This document shows, piece after piece, positions 49,727 to 59,818 of a DNA stretch of 64,000 nucleotides. The stretch comes from Granulosicoccaceae sp. 1_MG-2023 (lineage in GTDB: Bacteria; Pseudomonadota; Gammaproteobacteria; Granulosicoccales; Granulosicoccaceae). Each line of letters starts with the position of its first letter. The first letter of the stretch is position 1. The position numbers were made by a program, and so were the translations under genes. The notes beneath the pieces are model-generated. The model was not told the DNA's origin. It saw only the letters and a program-made list of their open reading frames with translations, and made no database searches. The stretch covers positions 30,465 through 94,464 of the forward strand of contig JAUOPI010000015.1 in assembly GCA_030546905.1 (NCBI GenBank). Direction: 5' to 3'.

Positions 49727-50374
49727 ATGAAAGTGCAGAAAGGCTTTACGCTTATCGAAATCTCCATTGTGTTGGTGATCGTCGGGCTGATTCTCGGCGG
49801 TGTGCTCAAAGGGCAGGCGCTGATCGACAGTGCGCGGGTGCGTTCCGTGATCAACGACATTAACGGCATACGCGCGGCCTGGTACGGATTTCAGGATCGT
49901 TTTCACGCCTTGCCGGGCGACTACCCGGACGCGTCCGCGACCATCCATGCCGATGCCAACGATGGAAACGGCAATGGCGAAATCGACACGACCAACGAAA
50001 TCGCCGGTGTCTGGCACCATCTGGCCGAAGCGGGTTTTATTTCGGGTGATTTCGACACGACGGCCAGCGGCGTGACGACGATTGAGGGCACGGAGTGCAG
50101 CGCGGATAGTTGCCCGCAGAACCCGTATTACGGCTTCTACAAAATCGCTTCAGCACAGAAAGCCGCAGATGCCGGGAACCGCAGCATTGAGTTCTTTACC
50201 GGCGATAAGATCCCGTCTTCTGTGTTGTTTCAGATCGATCAGAAACTCGATGACGGCAAGCCCGGCAGCGGACTGTTCCGTGTCCACGCGGATTTCAGCG
50301 GGGATTGCGTGGAAAATGACCAGTGGAAGGTGATCGAACCCTATCGTGATTGTGCGGCGGTCTTGCTCGAGTAA
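49727..50374 (+). CDS. Type IV pilin, probable major subunit
   Basis: A 215-residue prepilin with a very short leader (MKVQKG) cut before FTLIEISIVLVIVGLILGGVLKG, with Glu at +5. The C-terminal domain has GDYPDASATIHADANDGNGNGEIDT, calcium-loop-like repeats of Asp/Asn/Gly, and several Cys (CSADSC, and a pair near the end) that could form the D-loop disulfide. It has the strongest ribosome-binding site of the cluster (AAGGAGG) and its own upstream region with a CRP-type site, so it is probably the most expressed pilin. Confidence 0.85.
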   Translation: MKVQKGFTLIEISIVLVIVGLILGGVLKGQALIDSARVRSVINDINGIRAAWYGFQDRFHALPGDYPDASATIHADANDGNGNGEIDTTNEIAGVWHHLAEAGFISGDFDTTASGVTTIEGTECSADSCPQNPYYGFYKIASAQKAADAGNRSIEFFTGDKIPSSVLFQIDQKLDDGKPGSGLFRVHADFSGDCVENDQWKVIEPYRDCAAVLLE

Positions 50375-50377
50375 GCT

Positions 50378-50414
50378 CCGTTGCGGCTTAGCCGGTCGCC
50401 GCAACGGCGACCGG
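50378..50414. repeat. Two overlapping, mutually exclusive perfect hairpins
   Basis: CCGTTGCGGC (50378-50387) pairs with GCCGCAACGG (50398-50407); CCGGTCGCC (50392-50400) pairs with GGCGACCGG (50406-50414). Both are perfect but share bases, so only one can form. They lie between the convergent pilin and ntrC stops and probably end or protect both transcripts, though neither has a T-run. Confidence 0.6.
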
Positions 50415-50417
50415 TAT

Positions 50418-51842
50418 TCAGAAGGCGTCTTCGAGGCCGAGCTCTTTGATCTTGCGGGTCAGGGTATTGCGTCCCCAGCCGAGTAATCTGGCCGCTTCCT
50501 GACGCTTGTTCTGTGTGCGTTCCATGGCACAGCTGATCATGATGCGTTCGAATGCCGGAGTTGCAGTGTCGAGCAGATTGGTGTCGCCGTTGAGCAGGCG
50601 CTTGTTGGCCCACTGGCGAAGCTCGGCTTCCCAGGCCTCATTTTTTGGGGCGCTGGTGTCGAGCAGCTCGCGCGGCAGGTCGTCGACTTTGAGTTCCTTG
50701 CCACTGGCCATGACGGTCAGCCAGCGCGCGGTGTTTTCCAGCTGACGGACATTGCCGGGCCAGTCGAGCATGGTGACGTAATTCTCGAACTCTTTCGACA
50801 TGGTCTTGGCTTCGACTTCCAGCTCGCGCGCGGAAGAGGCCAGAAAGTGGCGCAGCAGCAGCGGAATGTCTTCACGACGTTCACGCAGGCTCGGTGCCCG
50901 CACGCGGATGACGTTCAGACGGTGGAAAAGGTCTTCGCGGAAGCGTTCCTGTTTGACCAGTTCTTCGAGATTCTGGTGGGTGGCGGCGATGATGCGCACA
51001 TCGACCTTGATCGGTGTGTGGCCGCCGACGCGGTAAAACTGCCCGTCGGCCAGCACCCGTAGCAAGCGGGTTTGCAAGGGCGCGGGCATATCGCCGATTT
51101 CGTCGAGGAACAAGGTGCCGCCGTCGGCCTGTTCGAAGCGGCCGATGCGTGAGGTCTGAGCACCGGTAAAGGCGCCTTTCTCGTGGCCGAACAGCTCCGA
51201 TTCCATCAATTCATGCGGAATGGCCGCCATATTCAGCGCAATAAAGGTGTTTTTCGCCCGCGGGCTGTGGCGGTGCAGGGCTTTGGCGATCAGTTCCTTA
51301 CCCGAGCCGGATTCGCCGTTGATCAGTACTGCGATATTCGAGCGCGACAAGCGGCCGATGGCGCGGAAGACTTCCTGCATGGCCGGCGCCGTGCCGATCA
51401 GCTCCTGCGAGGCCGGCTCGTTAGCCCCGGCGCTGCGGGTCGCTGCGTGGGCTTCGCGCTTGGCTTCGCGGGCTGTGGTGCAGGCGCGGTGCGTCAGTTC
51501 AATAACTTCGTCGACATCAAAGGGCTTGGGGATATATTCGAAAGCACCGCTTTCGTAAGCCGAGACCGCGCTGCCCAGATCGGAATGGGCGGTCATAATG
51601 ATAATCGGCAGATCCGGATGGTCTTCGCGGAACTGACGCAGAAAGTTCAGGCCGTCGGTGCCGGGCATGCGTACGTCGCTGACGATGACGTCCGGCAGTT
51701 CGGGGTTGTACTGCAGTGTATGGATCACTTCGTCAGCGCTGGCGAAGCTACGCACTTCCATGTCTGATTTCTGGAAAGCCTTATCCAGAACCCAGCGGAT
51801 CGATTGATCGTCATCGATGATCCAGACTTTTTCATCCGTCAT
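50418..51842 (-). CDS. ntrC: Nitrogen regulation response regulator NtrC
   Basis: A 474-residue sigma-54 activator. The receiver domain has Asp56 in VIVSDVRMP; the AAA domain has Walker A GESGSGKE (176-183), the sigma-54 contact loop GAFTGA (223-228) and Walker [13 protein letters not shown]; the end is a Fis-type helix-turn-helix ([24 protein letters not shown]). When nitrogen is scarce NtrB phosphorylates it and it activates glnA and other genes. Candidate targets in this window are the glnA promoter and the nas operon. It overlaps ntrB by 11 bases. Confidence 0.97.
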   Translation of the reverse strand: MTDEKVWIIDDDQSIRWVLDKAFQKSDMEVRSFASADEVIHTLQYNPELPDVIVSDVRMPGTDGLNFLRQFREDHPDLPIIIMTAHSDLGSAVSAYESGAFEYIPKPFDVDEVIELTHRACTTAREAKREAHAATRSAGANEPASQELIGTAPAMQEVFRAIGRLSRSNIAVLINGESGSGKELIAKALHRHSPRAKNTFIALNMAAIPHELMESELFGHEKGAFTGAQTSRIGRFEQADGGTLFLDEIGDMPAPLQTRLLRVLADGQFYRVGGHTPIKVDVRIIAATHQNLEELVKQERFREDLFHRLNVIRVRAPSLRERREDIPLLLRHFLASSARELEVEAKTMSKEFENYVTMLDWPGNVRQLENTARWLTVMASGKELKVDDLPRELLDTSAPKNEAWEAELRQWANKRLLNGDTNLLDTATPAFERIMISCAMERTQNKRQEAARLLGWGRNTLTRKIKELGLEDAF

Positions 51843-52917
51843 CGTGTACCTCCAAGGGGACCAATATCTTAAAAGCAGTGCGTCCCGGAACGCTTTCGCA
51901 TTCGATCAGGCCGCCTTGCTGGTTAATGAGCGATTGTGCGATCGATAATCCAAGCCCTGTACCGTCGGCGCGGCCGGTAATCATCGGATAGAAAATCGAA
52001 TCGAGTATGTCCGGCGGGATGCCCGGGCCGTCGTCGATAATCTGGAAAATGCCGACCAGTTTGTGCAGCTTGCGTCCGATGGTGATGTAGCGTTTGACGC
52101 GGGTCCGATAGGTAATGTTGCCTTTGCCGTCGAGAGCCTGTACCGCGTTGCGGGTGATATTCAGGAACACCTGCACGAAGTGGTCGCGATCGGCCTGGAA
52201 GGACGGAATGCTCGGGTCGTAGTCGGCCGTGATGTTGATCGAGGGGCTGGCTTCAGCCAGCGTCAGTTTGCGTACGTACTCGAGGACTTCATGAATATTC
52301 ACCGCGCTCAGCTTGGGGCGTTGGTTCGGCCCGAGCATGCGGTCGATCAGGGCATGCAGCCGGTCGGCCTCGCGGATGATGATGTCGGTGTATTCGCGTT
52401 CGTCGCTGTCGAGTTCGCGGGCCAGGAGCTGCGCCGCACCGCGCAGACCACCGAGCGGGTTTTTGATTTCGTGGGCCAGTCCGCGCAGCAGGCTGCGGGA
52501 AATTTCCTGCTGCGAGAGCATCGCGTTTTCGCGCGCGATGCGGATCTGTTGGTCGACGCTGTGAAACTCCAGCAACAGGCCGTGTTTCTCATTCTCGGAG
52601 ATGTAGGGAGAGATTGTGCAATCGACCACGATCGGCTCTTCGTGACCGGGCTTGCTCAGCGACACAGCGCGTTTGGTAAAGCGCCGTTCATGGCGCAGCA
52701 CATCGTCGAGCCGGTCCTGAATGATTTCCGGTATCTGCACGATCTGCGCGAACGGGATCGTGGCTGCTTTTTTTGCACCGATAGCGAACAGCATCTCGGC
52801 CGCCGGATTCATATAGGTCACCCGCAGTTCCGTATCGAGGCAAACGCAGGCGGTTAATTGCTGTTCAGCAACGCTGCGTGCTTCACAGTGGCACGGATGT
52901 AAGTGATCGGAAGTCAT
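51832..52917 (-). CDS. ntrB: Nitrogen regulation sensor kinase NtrB
   Basis: A 361-residue cytoplasmic histidine kinase: an N-terminal PAS domain (LTACVCLDTELRVTYMNPAAEMLF), the H box LLRGLAHEIKNPLGGLRGAAQLL with the phosphorylated His, and an HATPase domain (N box QVFLNITRNAVQAL; IDDGPGIPPDILDSIFYPMITGRADGTGLGLSIAQ). PII protein controls its phosphatase activity. There is no membrane segment, as expected. A TTG 24 bases further upstream could also start; the ATG at 52917 is preferred. Confidence 0.96.
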   Translation of the reverse strand: MTSDHLHPCHCEARSVAEQQLTACVCLDTELRVTYMNPAAEMLFAIGAKKAATIPFAQIVQIPEIIQDRLDDVLRHERRFTKRAVSLSKPGHEEPIVVDCTISPYISENEKHGLLLEFHSVDQQIRIARENAMLSQQEISRSLLRGLAHEIKNPLGGLRGAAQLLARELDSDEREYTDIIIREADRLHALIDRMLGPNQRPKLSAVNIHEVLEYVRKLTLAEASPSINITADYDPSIPSFQADRDHFVQVFLNITRNAVQALDGKGNITYRTRVKRYITIGRKLHKLVGIFQIIDDGPGIPPDILDSIFYPMITGRADGTGLGLSIAQSLINQQGGLIECESVPGRTAFKILVPLEVHDDG

Positions 52918-53094
52918 GCCATAGGGCAGTGCAATAACCAAACCACGTACTAATGCTGACCGGGTGTGTGCGTAAGTGGTTGGTAAATAAAAGAAAAAAC
53001 CAAAACCGGCAGCAGGTGGGAACTATTTTAGATCAGTTGAGCGCACTATAATAGTGCGCACTGGTGTTTGCGTGTGCGCGCGTGGTGCATTTAT

Positions 53095-53625
53095 TTAGTG
53101 CAGAGCGCTGTGCTTTTTCAGATGGAAGCTGATGTTGTTGCCGGAGATCCGGGTTTGGCCGTCGCTGTTGACGACGCGGGTGCTGACTGTGTGTGTGCCA
53201 CGGTCGATACCACTGAGACTGACGCTGGTGGCGTTGCCGCTGTTGATCTGGCGTCCGTCGAGCTCAATGATCAGTGTGTCGCCCGGTGTCAGGGCGGGCG
53301 AGATGGCCACGCTGATGCTGACCTTGCCTTCATTTGAGCGGATCACCGTGTCGTCCTGGGGGGCGGTGACCATCAGTTGCGTGTAGTTTTTCTCGTCTGC
53401 ACGCTTTTTGTGCGATGACCTGTCGTATTCGCCGCCAGAGCCGTAGCTTCGCGGAGAATTGATGACGTTCAACTCAGGCAGTGTGACTTCGGTGGCATTG
53501 TCATGCGGCGGGACGTCAGTAAAAACGACGTTGCCGTCGGCATCGATAGTCTGGTAGATCTCGGCCGCGACGATCGCCGGGCCGGCAAGCAGTGCGAAAA
53601 TCAGGGAAAGTTTGCGCTTGTTCAT
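53095..53625 (-). CDS. DUF4124-domain exported protein
   Basis: A 176-residue exported protein with a signal peptide (MNKRKLSLIFALLAGPAIVAA) directly followed by the DUF4124 block EIYQTIDADGNVVFTDVPP. A linker rich in charged residues and a C-terminal beta-sandwich-like part (ISVAISPALTPGDTLIIELDGRQI ... GTHTVSTRVV) follow. The function of the family is unknown; such genes commonly sit next to glnA-ntrB in gammaproteobacteria, as here. The Met at 53625 is chosen because it begins the signal peptide. Confidence 0.85.
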   Translation of the reverse strand: MNKRKLSLIFALLAGPAIVAAEIYQTIDADGNVVFTDVPPHDNATEVTLPELNVINSPRSYGSGGEYDRSSHKKRADEKNYTQLMVTAPQDDTVIRSNEGKVSISVAISPALTPGDTLIIELDGRQINSGNATSVSLSGIDRGTHTVSTRVVNSDGQTRISGNNISFHLKKHSALH

Positions 53626-53686
53626 AGCCTGTCTGGGTTGTTTGTTCCGGATCTGCAATCTTTAGCACGAATCAAACCAGACGCAT

Positions 53687-53717
53687 AAAAAAAGCCCCCG
53701 ACAAGCGGGGGCTTTTT
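53687..53717 (-). terminator. Intrinsic terminator of glnA
   Basis: AGCCCCCG and CGGGGGCT pair around a 5-base loop, with A-run and T-run on the two sides. It lies 26 bases past the glnA stop and works on either strand. Confidence 0.92.
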
Positions 53718-53742
53718 CTCGCAGTGCGAACAGACGCGCAGA

Positions 53743-55152
53743 TTACACGCTGTAGTACATGTCGAACTCAACCGGGTGAGTTGTCATGCGCAGGGTAGTG
53801 ACTTCTTCCATTTTCAACGCGATGTAAGCGTCGATCATGTCATCAGTGAAAACACCACCGGCTTTCAGGAAGTCGCGGTCCGCGTCCAGCGCGTTGAGTG
53901 CTTCGTCCAGTGAGAAAGCGACCTGCGGGATCTGTGCTTCTTCTTCCGGCGGCAGATCGTAAAGGTCTTTATCCATCGCATCACCCGGGTGGATTTTGTT
54001 CTGGATACCGTCAAGACCGGCCATCAGCATTGCAGCGAAAGCGAGGTAAGAGTTGGCAGTCGGATCCGGGAAGCGCACTTCGATGCGGCGACCTTTGGGG
54101 TTGGAAACCCACGGAATCCGGATGGAAGCAGAACGGTTACGTGCAGAGTAAGCCAGCATAACCGGCGCTTCAAAGCCCGGTACCAGACGCTTGTAGCTGT
54201 TGGTGGAGGCGTTGGTCAGTGCGTTGATCGCTTTAGCGTGCTTGATGATACCGCCGATGTAGAACAGGGCAGTTTCAGACAGGCCGCCGTAGAGATCGCC
54301 GGCAAACAGGTTTTCGCCGTCTTTGGCCAGAGATTGGTGCACGTGCATGCCGCTGCCGTTATCGCCAACCAGCGGTTTGGGCATGAAAGTGGCTGTTTTG
54401 CCGTACTGATGCGCTACGTTGTGAATAACGTATTTCATTTTCTGTGTGGCATCAGCGCGTTTGGTCAGGGTGTCGAATTTAGTACCGATTTCGCACTGTC
54501 CGGCAGTACCGACTTCGTGGTGGTGTACTTCGACTTCAACGCCCATTTCTTCCATGACGTTACACATGGTGGCGCGCAGGTCATGCAGGGAATCGACCGG
54601 CGGGACCGGGAAGTAACCGCCTTTAACGCCCGGACGGTGACCGGTGTTACCGGCTTCGTAAGTTTTACCGCTGTTCCACGCTGCTTCTTCAGAGTCGATG
54701 TGGTAGTACGCACCGCTCATGTCGGCGCCGTAACGGACGTCGTCGAAGATGAAAAATTCCGGCTCAGGGCCGAAGAAGGCAGTGTCTGCGATGCCGGTTT
54801 GTTTGAGGTATTCCTCAGCGCGTTTGGCAACAGAGCGCGGATCACGCTCGTAGCCTTGCATGGTGTCAGGCTCGATGATGTCGCAGGTAATGTTGAGGGT
54901 AGTGTCTTCCGTGAACGGGTCGAGAGTGGCAGTCTCGGCGTCCGGCATCAGGATCATGTCGGAGGCATTGATGCCTTTCCAGCCTGAGATTGAAGAGCCG
55001 TCGAACATCTTGCCTTCTTCGAAGACATCTTCATCAAATTGGGAGACAGGGACGGAAACGTGTTGCTCTTTACCGTGTGTGTCAGTGAAACGGAAATCAA
55101 TGTACTTGACATTGTTTTCTTCGATTTTCTTCATCACGTCGCTTGCGGACAT
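53743..55152 (-). CDS. glnA: Glutamine synthetase type I
   Basis: A 469-residue GSI-beta enzyme that makes glutamine from glutamate, ammonia and ATP, as a dodecamer. The signatures [12 protein letters not shown], the ATP site [17 protein letters not shown] and the adenylylation loop [10 protein letters not shown] with Tyr398 are all present, so GlnE can control it. GGGAGG lies about 9 bases before the ATG. Upstream it carries a sigma-54 promoter and an NtrC palindrome. It is monocistronic with its own terminator; ntrBC follow after the DUF4124 gene. Confidence 0.98.
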   Translation of the reverse strand: MSASDVMKKIEENNVKYIDFRFTDTHGKEQHVSVPVSQFDEDVFEEGKMFDGSSISGWKGINASDMILMPDAETATLDPFTEDTTLNITCDIIEPDTMQGYERDPRSVAKRAEEYLKQTGIADTAFFGPEPEFFIFDDVRYGADMSGAYYHIDSEEAAWNSGKTYEAGNTGHRPGVKGGYFPVPPVDSLHDLRATMCNVMEEMGVEVEVHHHEVGTAGQCEIGTKFDTLTKRADATQKMKYVIHNVAHQYGKTATFMPKPLVGDNGSGMHVHQSLAKDGENLFAGDLYGGLSETALFYIGGIIKHAKAINALTNASTNSYKRLVPGFEAPVMLAYSARNRSASIRIPWVSNPKGRRIEVRFPDPTANSYLAFAAMLMAGLDGIQNKIHPGDAMDKDLYDLPPEEEAQIPQVAFSLDEALNALDADRDFLKAGGVFTDDMIDAYIALKMEEVTTLRMTTHPVEFDMYYSV

Positions 55153-55229
55153 TTAATAAACCTCCCGATATAGAGAAAATTTGGGTACTGCGGGCCCGTG
55201 GAGCATTGGCCAGGAGCTTAGATTGCTAT

Positions 55230-55247
55230 GAGCAGAGACTGTGCCAC
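55230..55247 (-). promoter_or_regulatory. Sigma-54 promoter of glnA
   Basis: On the minus strand TGGCACAGTCTCTGCT has the -24 GG and -12 GC separated by exactly 10 bases; it closely resembles the E. coli glnAp2 promoter. Transcription would begin near 55219, giving a leader of about 65 bases. Confidence 0.8.
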
Positions 55248-55333
55248 GGCAAAAACAAAAAAACACCCTTTAAAATCAATAAGATATTTTTTTGTCCGGA
55301 AATCTCCCGCGCCATAAAGGTGCGCTTGATTAA

Positions 55334-55347
55334 TTTGGTGCACCAAA
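55334..55347. promoter_or_regulatory. NtrC-type enhancer palindrome upstream of glnA
   Basis: TTTGGTGCACCAAA is a perfect 14-base palindrome containing the NtrC half-sites GGTGCA and TGCACC. It lies about 100 bases upstream of the sigma-54 promoter, the usual enhancer distance. A weaker half-site (AGGTGCGC) lies at about 55318-55325. Confidence 0.65.
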
Positions 55348-55358
55348 ATAGGGCGAAA

Positions 55359-55592
55359 TTACGGTTCGTTTCCGGTTTCGACCTCAAAAAAATACTCGCT
55401 GCCGTCCTGAACGGCGCTCTGTAGCCGGTGGCCGTTGATACGGCACCAGGCGGGAATGTCGCTCATGGTGCCCGGATCAGTGCAAACAACGGAAATGATG
55501 TCTCCCGGTGCAGCTTTTTTCACTGCATCCTGCAGGCGAATCACCGGCATGGGGCAAAGCAGGCGTCTTGCGTCGACCTTATGCACACTCAT
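55359..55592 (-). CDS. tusA: TusA-family sulfurtransferase
   Basis: A 77-residue TusA/SirA-type protein. The active-site motif LLCPMPVIRL has Cys13, which carries a persulfide; DIISVVCTDPGTMSDIPAWC follows. TusA passes sulfur to tRNA-thiolating or sulfur-oxidising enzymes. Its ATG overlaps the TAA of the PP-loop ATPase gene upstream (TAATG), so the two are translationally coupled and probably work as donor and acceptor. Confidence 0.9.
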   Translation of the reverse strand: MSVHKVDARRLLCPMPVIRLQDAVKKAAPGDIISVVCTDPGTMSDIPAWCRINGHRLQSAVQDGSEYFFEVETGNEP

Positions 55593-56632
55593 TACACATA
55601 CCACTCACGAGGCAGATTCTCTTCTGAAATGGGGGCAACTTTCAGTTGCATGCCGGTGCCGTCGGTGTTCTCCAGCGTCACGTCCACGCTGTCGGCTTTT
55701 TTGCCGTGACCGAAACGGGCGGTGATGGCGGCGGCCAGGCGGCGGTCCTCGTCGTCGCGCAGCTCGCCGTCGACCAGCGCCAGCGGGCCGGTATGGCTGG
55801 TGGCAAACAAATGCGGAAACTGCTTGCGGTAGCCGTTGAGGAAATTGTTCTCGCCTTCTTCACGGCCGATGATCAGCTTGAACCAGGGGCGCGGGCGGAT
55901 ATGGCGGCCGACTTTGAGCAACATGATGTCGTCCAGCTCATAGGTCTTTTCGCCGCGGTTTTCCCACAGGTCGGACAGTTTGCGTGAATAGGACGCATCG
56001 GTCAGAAAACAGCAACCGCCGGCCGGCTGGGCAAAATCGTCCAGTCCCATTTTTTCGGCCAGGGCGATCTGCGGTTTGCGCGAACGCCCGGAAAAGCCGT
56101 ACAGCGCTTCGCGTTTGAGCCAGCCTTCGCGTTCGGGCAGGGTCTCGGGCAGGTTGTGCGCACACAGCGGGCGCACCAGACGGTCGTCGGCGCCGGAGTT
56201 CTTTGACACGATCGGCATGGTGGCGCGGCGTTGTGACATGGGCCGCTGGCCGACCACCTCCCCGGTGATGATGAAGTCGAAGCCGTTTTCTTCCATCCAC
56301 TGTTTGGCGCGGCTGACCATAAACACCTTGCAGTCCAGACAAGGGTTGAGGTTCTGTCCGTAGCCGTGTTTGGGGTTGATCACGATATCTTTGTAATCTT
56401 CCACGATATCAATGATATGGAGCTTGATGCCGAGCTGCTCGGCAACCCACAGGGCATTGTTGCGCTTCTGTTTGTTCTGATCCTGTTTGCGGATCGCGTG
56501 GGTATGACCCTCGACGCAGAAGCCGGTAAAAAAGTTAATGCCTTCGACATGGATGCCCTGATCCATAACGACGCGCGTGGCGAGCATGGAGTCGAGGCCA
56601 CCGGAGATCAGGGAGACTGCTTTGCGTTGCAT
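55592..56632 (-). CDS. PP-loop ATPase, thiouridine-synthesis-like (MnmA/ThiI-related)
   Basis: A 346-residue protein with the ATP-pyrophosphatase PP-loop SGGLDS at residues 10-15 right after the start, then the conserved NPCLDCKVFM (CxxC) and GEVVGQRPMSQR, typical of bacterial proteins related to MnmA/ThiI. The C-terminal half (GGCCFLTDASYSRKLSDLW; DDIMLLKVGRHIRP) is a second domain resembling the NFACT-R-like module. It likely activates a base as adenylate and adds sulfur delivered by the TusA encoded after it. The substrate tRNA base is not predictable. The Met at 56632 begins the PP-loop region; the longer frame adds 22 unrelated residues. Confidence 0.8.
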   Translation of the reverse strand: MQRKAVSLISGGLDSMLATRVVMDQGIHVEGINFFTGFCVEGHTHAIRKQDQNKQKRNNALWVAEQLGIKLHIIDIVEDYKDIVINPKHGYGQNLNPCLDCKVFMVSRAKQWMEENGFDFIITGEVVGQRPMSQRRATMPIVSKNSGADDRLVRPLCAHNLPETLPEREGWLKREALYGFSGRSRKPQIALAEKMGLDDFAQPAGGCCFLTDASYSRKLSDLWENRGEKTYELDDIMLLKVGRHIRPRPWFKLIIGREEGENNFLNGYRKQFPHLFATSHTGPLALVDGELRDDEDRRLAAAITARFGHGKKADSVDVTLENTDGTGMQLKVAPISEENLPREWYV

Positions 56633-56802
56633 AGGATTGGTAAAACTTGGGAGTGACAATAAAGCCGGCATTCTAGCAACAAGGCGCAGCACTGGCACCG
56701 AATAGTTTCGTTCTGAAGGCCCGGACCGGCGGCTTTGCTGCGTTTGTCACGTTCGCGGGCTATAATCGGCTGTTTTTTGGCGATCACAGACGAGGCAAGC
56801 CG

Positions 56803-57744
56803 ATGACGCGTTCAGCGGATCAGCAGAACCCGGACATCATGACCTTTCAGGGCATGGTTGCGGTGCTCAAAAATTACTGGGCCGCGCAGGGCTGCGTGGT
56901 GCAGGAACCCTATGATATGGAAGTCGGTGCCGGCACGTTCCATACCTCCACTTTCTTACGTGCGATCGGGCCCGAGCCCTGGTACGCGTGTCACACTCAG
57001 GCGTCACGCCGCCCCACTGACGGGCGCTATGGCGAGAATCCCATGCGCGGGCAGCGCTACTACCAGTTCCAGGTGGTGATGAAACCGTCGCCGCTGAATA
57101 TGCAGGAGCTGTATCTGGATTCGCTGCGTACCCTCGGCATTGACCCGCTGGAGCACGATATCCGTTTTGTTGAAGACAACTGGGAATCGCCGACCCTCGG
57201 CGCCTGGGGGCTGGGCTGGGAAGTCTGGCTGAACGGCATGGAAGTGACCCAGTACACCTATTTCCAACAGTGCGGCGGCCTGACCTGCAAACCGGTACTC
57301 GGTGAGCTGGCTTACGGCATCGAGCGTCTGGCCATGTATGTTCAGGGCGTGGACCGCACCGCTGATCTGGTCTGGGGACACACGCCCAACGGTCCCGTGA
57401 CCTACGGCGATATCTACCAGCAGAATGAGGTCGAGCAGTCGGCCTATAACTTCGAGCACGCCAATGTGGAAGAGCTGTTTCACACATTTGATGTGAGCGA
57501 AGCCGAATGCATGCGGCTGGTTGAGTTGGGCTTGCCGCTGCCGGCTTATGAGCATGTGCTGCGCGGCTCGCACACCTTTAATATGCTGGACGCGCGTCAC
57601 GCGATCTCGGTGACGGAGCGCCAGCGCTTTATTCTCAGGGTACGGACAATGGCAAGGGCATGTGCTGAAGCTTATTACGCCTCACGCGAGAAACTCGGTT
57701 TCCCGCTGGTGCGTGACAACGCGCAGGAGGTGAGCAATGGCTGA
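56803..57744 (+). CDS. glyQ: Glycyl-tRNA synthetase alpha subunit
   Basis: A 313-residue alpha subunit of the bacterial heterotetrameric glycyl-tRNA synthetase, with the catalytic core ([74 protein letters not shown]). It activates glycine with ATP. It overlaps glyS by 8 bases. A TATAAT at 56761-56766 may be its -10 element. Confidence 0.98.
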   Translation: MTRSADQQNPDIMTFQGMVAVLKNYWAAQGCVVQEPYDMEVGAGTFHTSTFLRAIGPEPWYACHTQASRRPTDGRYGENPMRGQRYYQFQVVMKPSPLNMQELYLDSLRTLGIDPLEHDIRFVEDNWESPTLGAWGLGWEVWLNGMEVTQYTYFQQCGGLTCKPVLGELAYGIERLAMYVQGVDRTADLVWGHTPNGPVTYGDIYQQNEVEQSAYNFEHANVEELFHTFDVSEAECMRLVELGLPLPAYEHVLRGSHTFNMLDARHAISVTERQRFILRVRTMARACAEAYYASREKLGFPLVRDNAQEVSNG

Positions 57745-59818
57745 TCAAAAAGACCTGCTGGTCGAACTCGGTTGTGAGGAACTGCCCGCCGGTTCCGTGC
57801 TGCCGCTGGCCGAATCCCTCGGCAAGCTGCTCAGCGACGCGCTCAAGGCCGAAGCCTTTGAGCCGGGCGAAGTCAGTGTCTATGCCACCCCCCGGCGCAT
57901 CGCTGCGCTGATCCGTAATGTACGCGGTATGCAGCCTGACCGCGAAATCGAACGCCGCGGCCCGGCCGTGAATGCGGCCTTTGATGATGCGGGTAATCCC
58001 AAACCTGCTGCGACCGGCTTTGCCAAGTCCGTTGGTGTCGAGGTGGCAGACCTGGAACGCCTGAAGACGGACAAGGGCGAGTGGCTTTATTACAAGCTGC
58101 AGCAAAAAGGCGAGGCCCTGAGTGCAAAATTACCGGCCATGCTGGATAAGGTTTTCGCCGATATGCCCATGCCCAAGCGCATGCGCTGGGCGGATCTGGA
58201 TACGGAATTCCTGCGACCGGTGCACTGGTTGCTGGTGATGCACGGCGACACCACATTACCGGGCGAGGCACTGGGCCTGCCGTTCGGCAATGAAACCCGC
58301 GGGCACCGGTTCCATGCGCCTCAGCCGTTTGCCATTAACAACGCCGGCAGCTACGTGGCTCAGTTGCTTGAGCAGGGGCATGTGGTGGCGGACTTTGCCG
58401 AACGCCGCGCGCGCGTGGTTGAGGAAGTGACCAAAGCCGCTGCCGGATTCGGTGGAAATGCGGTAATGGACGACGGGCTGATCGACGAGGTGACGGCATT
58501 GGTCGAATGGCCGGTGGCGATCGCCGGCAGCTTCGAAGAAGAATATCTGGCGGTGCCCAAAGAGGCGCTGATTCAGACCATGCAGGAAAACCAGCGTTAT
58601 TTCCCGCTGCTGGCCGATGATGGCAGCCTGCTGGCCGGCTTTATCACGATTTCCAATATTGTCTCTTCCGATCCGCAGAAAGTGCGCGAAGGCAATGAGC
58701 GGGTCGTGCGCCCGCGTCTGGCCGATGCCATGTTCTTCTGGACTCAGGATCAGAAGAAGACCCTGGAGTCGCATCTCGAATCCCTGAAAACCGTGGTCTT
58801 CCAGCAAAAGCTGGGCACCTTGTACGACAAAACCCTGCGTCTGGAAATCCTCGCCGGCACCATCGCCGAAGCGATCGGGGCTGACGTGCAACAATGCAAG
58901 CGTGCTGCGCGTTTGTCCAAGTGCGATCTGATGACCGAAATGGTTTATGAGTTTGCCGCGATGCAGGGGATTGCCGGCCGTTACTACAGCGCGCTTGAAG
59001 GTGAAGCGGCTGAAGTGAGCCAGGCGCTGGAAGATCAGTACCTGCCCAAACACGCCGGTGATGCGACGCCTTCGGGTGAGGTTGGCCGTGTGCTGGCGCT
59101 GGCCGACAAGCTCGATACGCTGGCCGGTATTATCGGTATCGGACAAATGCCGAGCGGCACCAAAGATCCGTTTGCCCTGCGCCGTACCTCGCTGGGGCTG
59201 CTGCGCATCATGATCGAAAACGAAATGGATCTGGATCTGGCCGTGTTGCTTGATGCGGCCCGTCAGGCGCTTGGGGACAAGCTTGAGAAACCGGAGCGGG
59301 TCGATGATGCGTTGCCCTACGTGCTGGACCGTCTGCCCGGCTACTACGCTGATCAGGGCGTGCCGGCAGATGTGGTCGATGCGGTTATGGCATCCGGCAC
59401 CACCCGTCCGCTGGATTTCGACCGTCGCGTGAAAGCCGTGGCGGCCTTCCGCGAGTTGCCCGAAGCGCAAGCCCTGGCCGGTGCGAACAAGCGTATCCGC
59501 AATATCCTTAAAAAAGCCGGTGATGATCTGCCGGCTGACGTGGATGCAGGCTTGCTCAGCGAAGAGGCCGAAAAACATCTGGCAGTCGTGGTGGCTGAAG
59601 CCGGCGCGGGGGCGGCAGCCTTGTTTGAGCAGGGCGATTACGCGGCCGGTCTGAAAGAGCTGGCCGTGCTGCGCGCACCGGTCGATGACTTCTTCGAGCA
59701 TGTGATGGTGATGGCCGAAGACGAGGCCGTGCGCCGCAACCGTCAGGCTTTATTGGCACAGGTTGCCGGGCATTGTTCGGCGGTGGCCGATATTGCCCGC
59801 CTGAATCTGGAGAGTTAA
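57737..59818 (+). CDS. glyS: Glycyl-tRNA synthetase beta subunit
   Basis: A 693-residue beta subunit, required for tRNA binding, of normal length ([65 protein letters not shown]; an HD-like region and C-terminal anticodon-binding domain). The ATG overlaps the glyQ end; gmhB starts on its stop. Confidence 0.98.
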   Translation: MADQKDLLVELGCEELPAGSVLPLAESLGKLLSDALKAEAFEPGEVSVYATPRRIAALIRNVRGMQPDREIERRGPAVNAAFDDAGNPKPAATGFAKSVGVEVADLERLKTDKGEWLYYKLQQKGEALSAKLPAMLDKVFADMPMPKRMRWADLDTEFLRPVHWLLVMHGDTTLPGEALGLPFGNETRGHRFHAPQPFAINNAGSYVAQLLEQGHVVADFAERRARVVEEVTKAAAGFGGNAVMDDGLIDEVTALVEWPVAIAGSFEEEYLAVPKEALIQTMQENQRYFPLLADDGSLLAGFITISNIVSSDPQKVREGNERVVRPRLADAMFFWTQDQKKTLESHLESLKTVVFQQKLGTLYDKTLRLEILAGTIAEAIGADVQQCKRAARLSKCDLMTEMVYEFAAMQGIAGRYYSALEGEAAEVSQALEDQYLPKHAGDATPSGEVGRVLALADKLDTLAGIIGIGQMPSGTKDPFALRRTSLGLLRIMIENEMDLDLAVLLDAARQALGDKLEKPERVDDALPYVLDRLPGYYADQGVPADVVDAVMASGTTRPLDFDRRVKAVAAFRELPEAQALAGANKRIRNILKKAGDDLPADVDAGLLSEEAEKHLAVVVAEAGAGAAALFEQGDYAAGLKELAVLRAPVDDFFEHVMVMAEDEAVRRNRQALLAQVAGHCSAVADIARLNLES

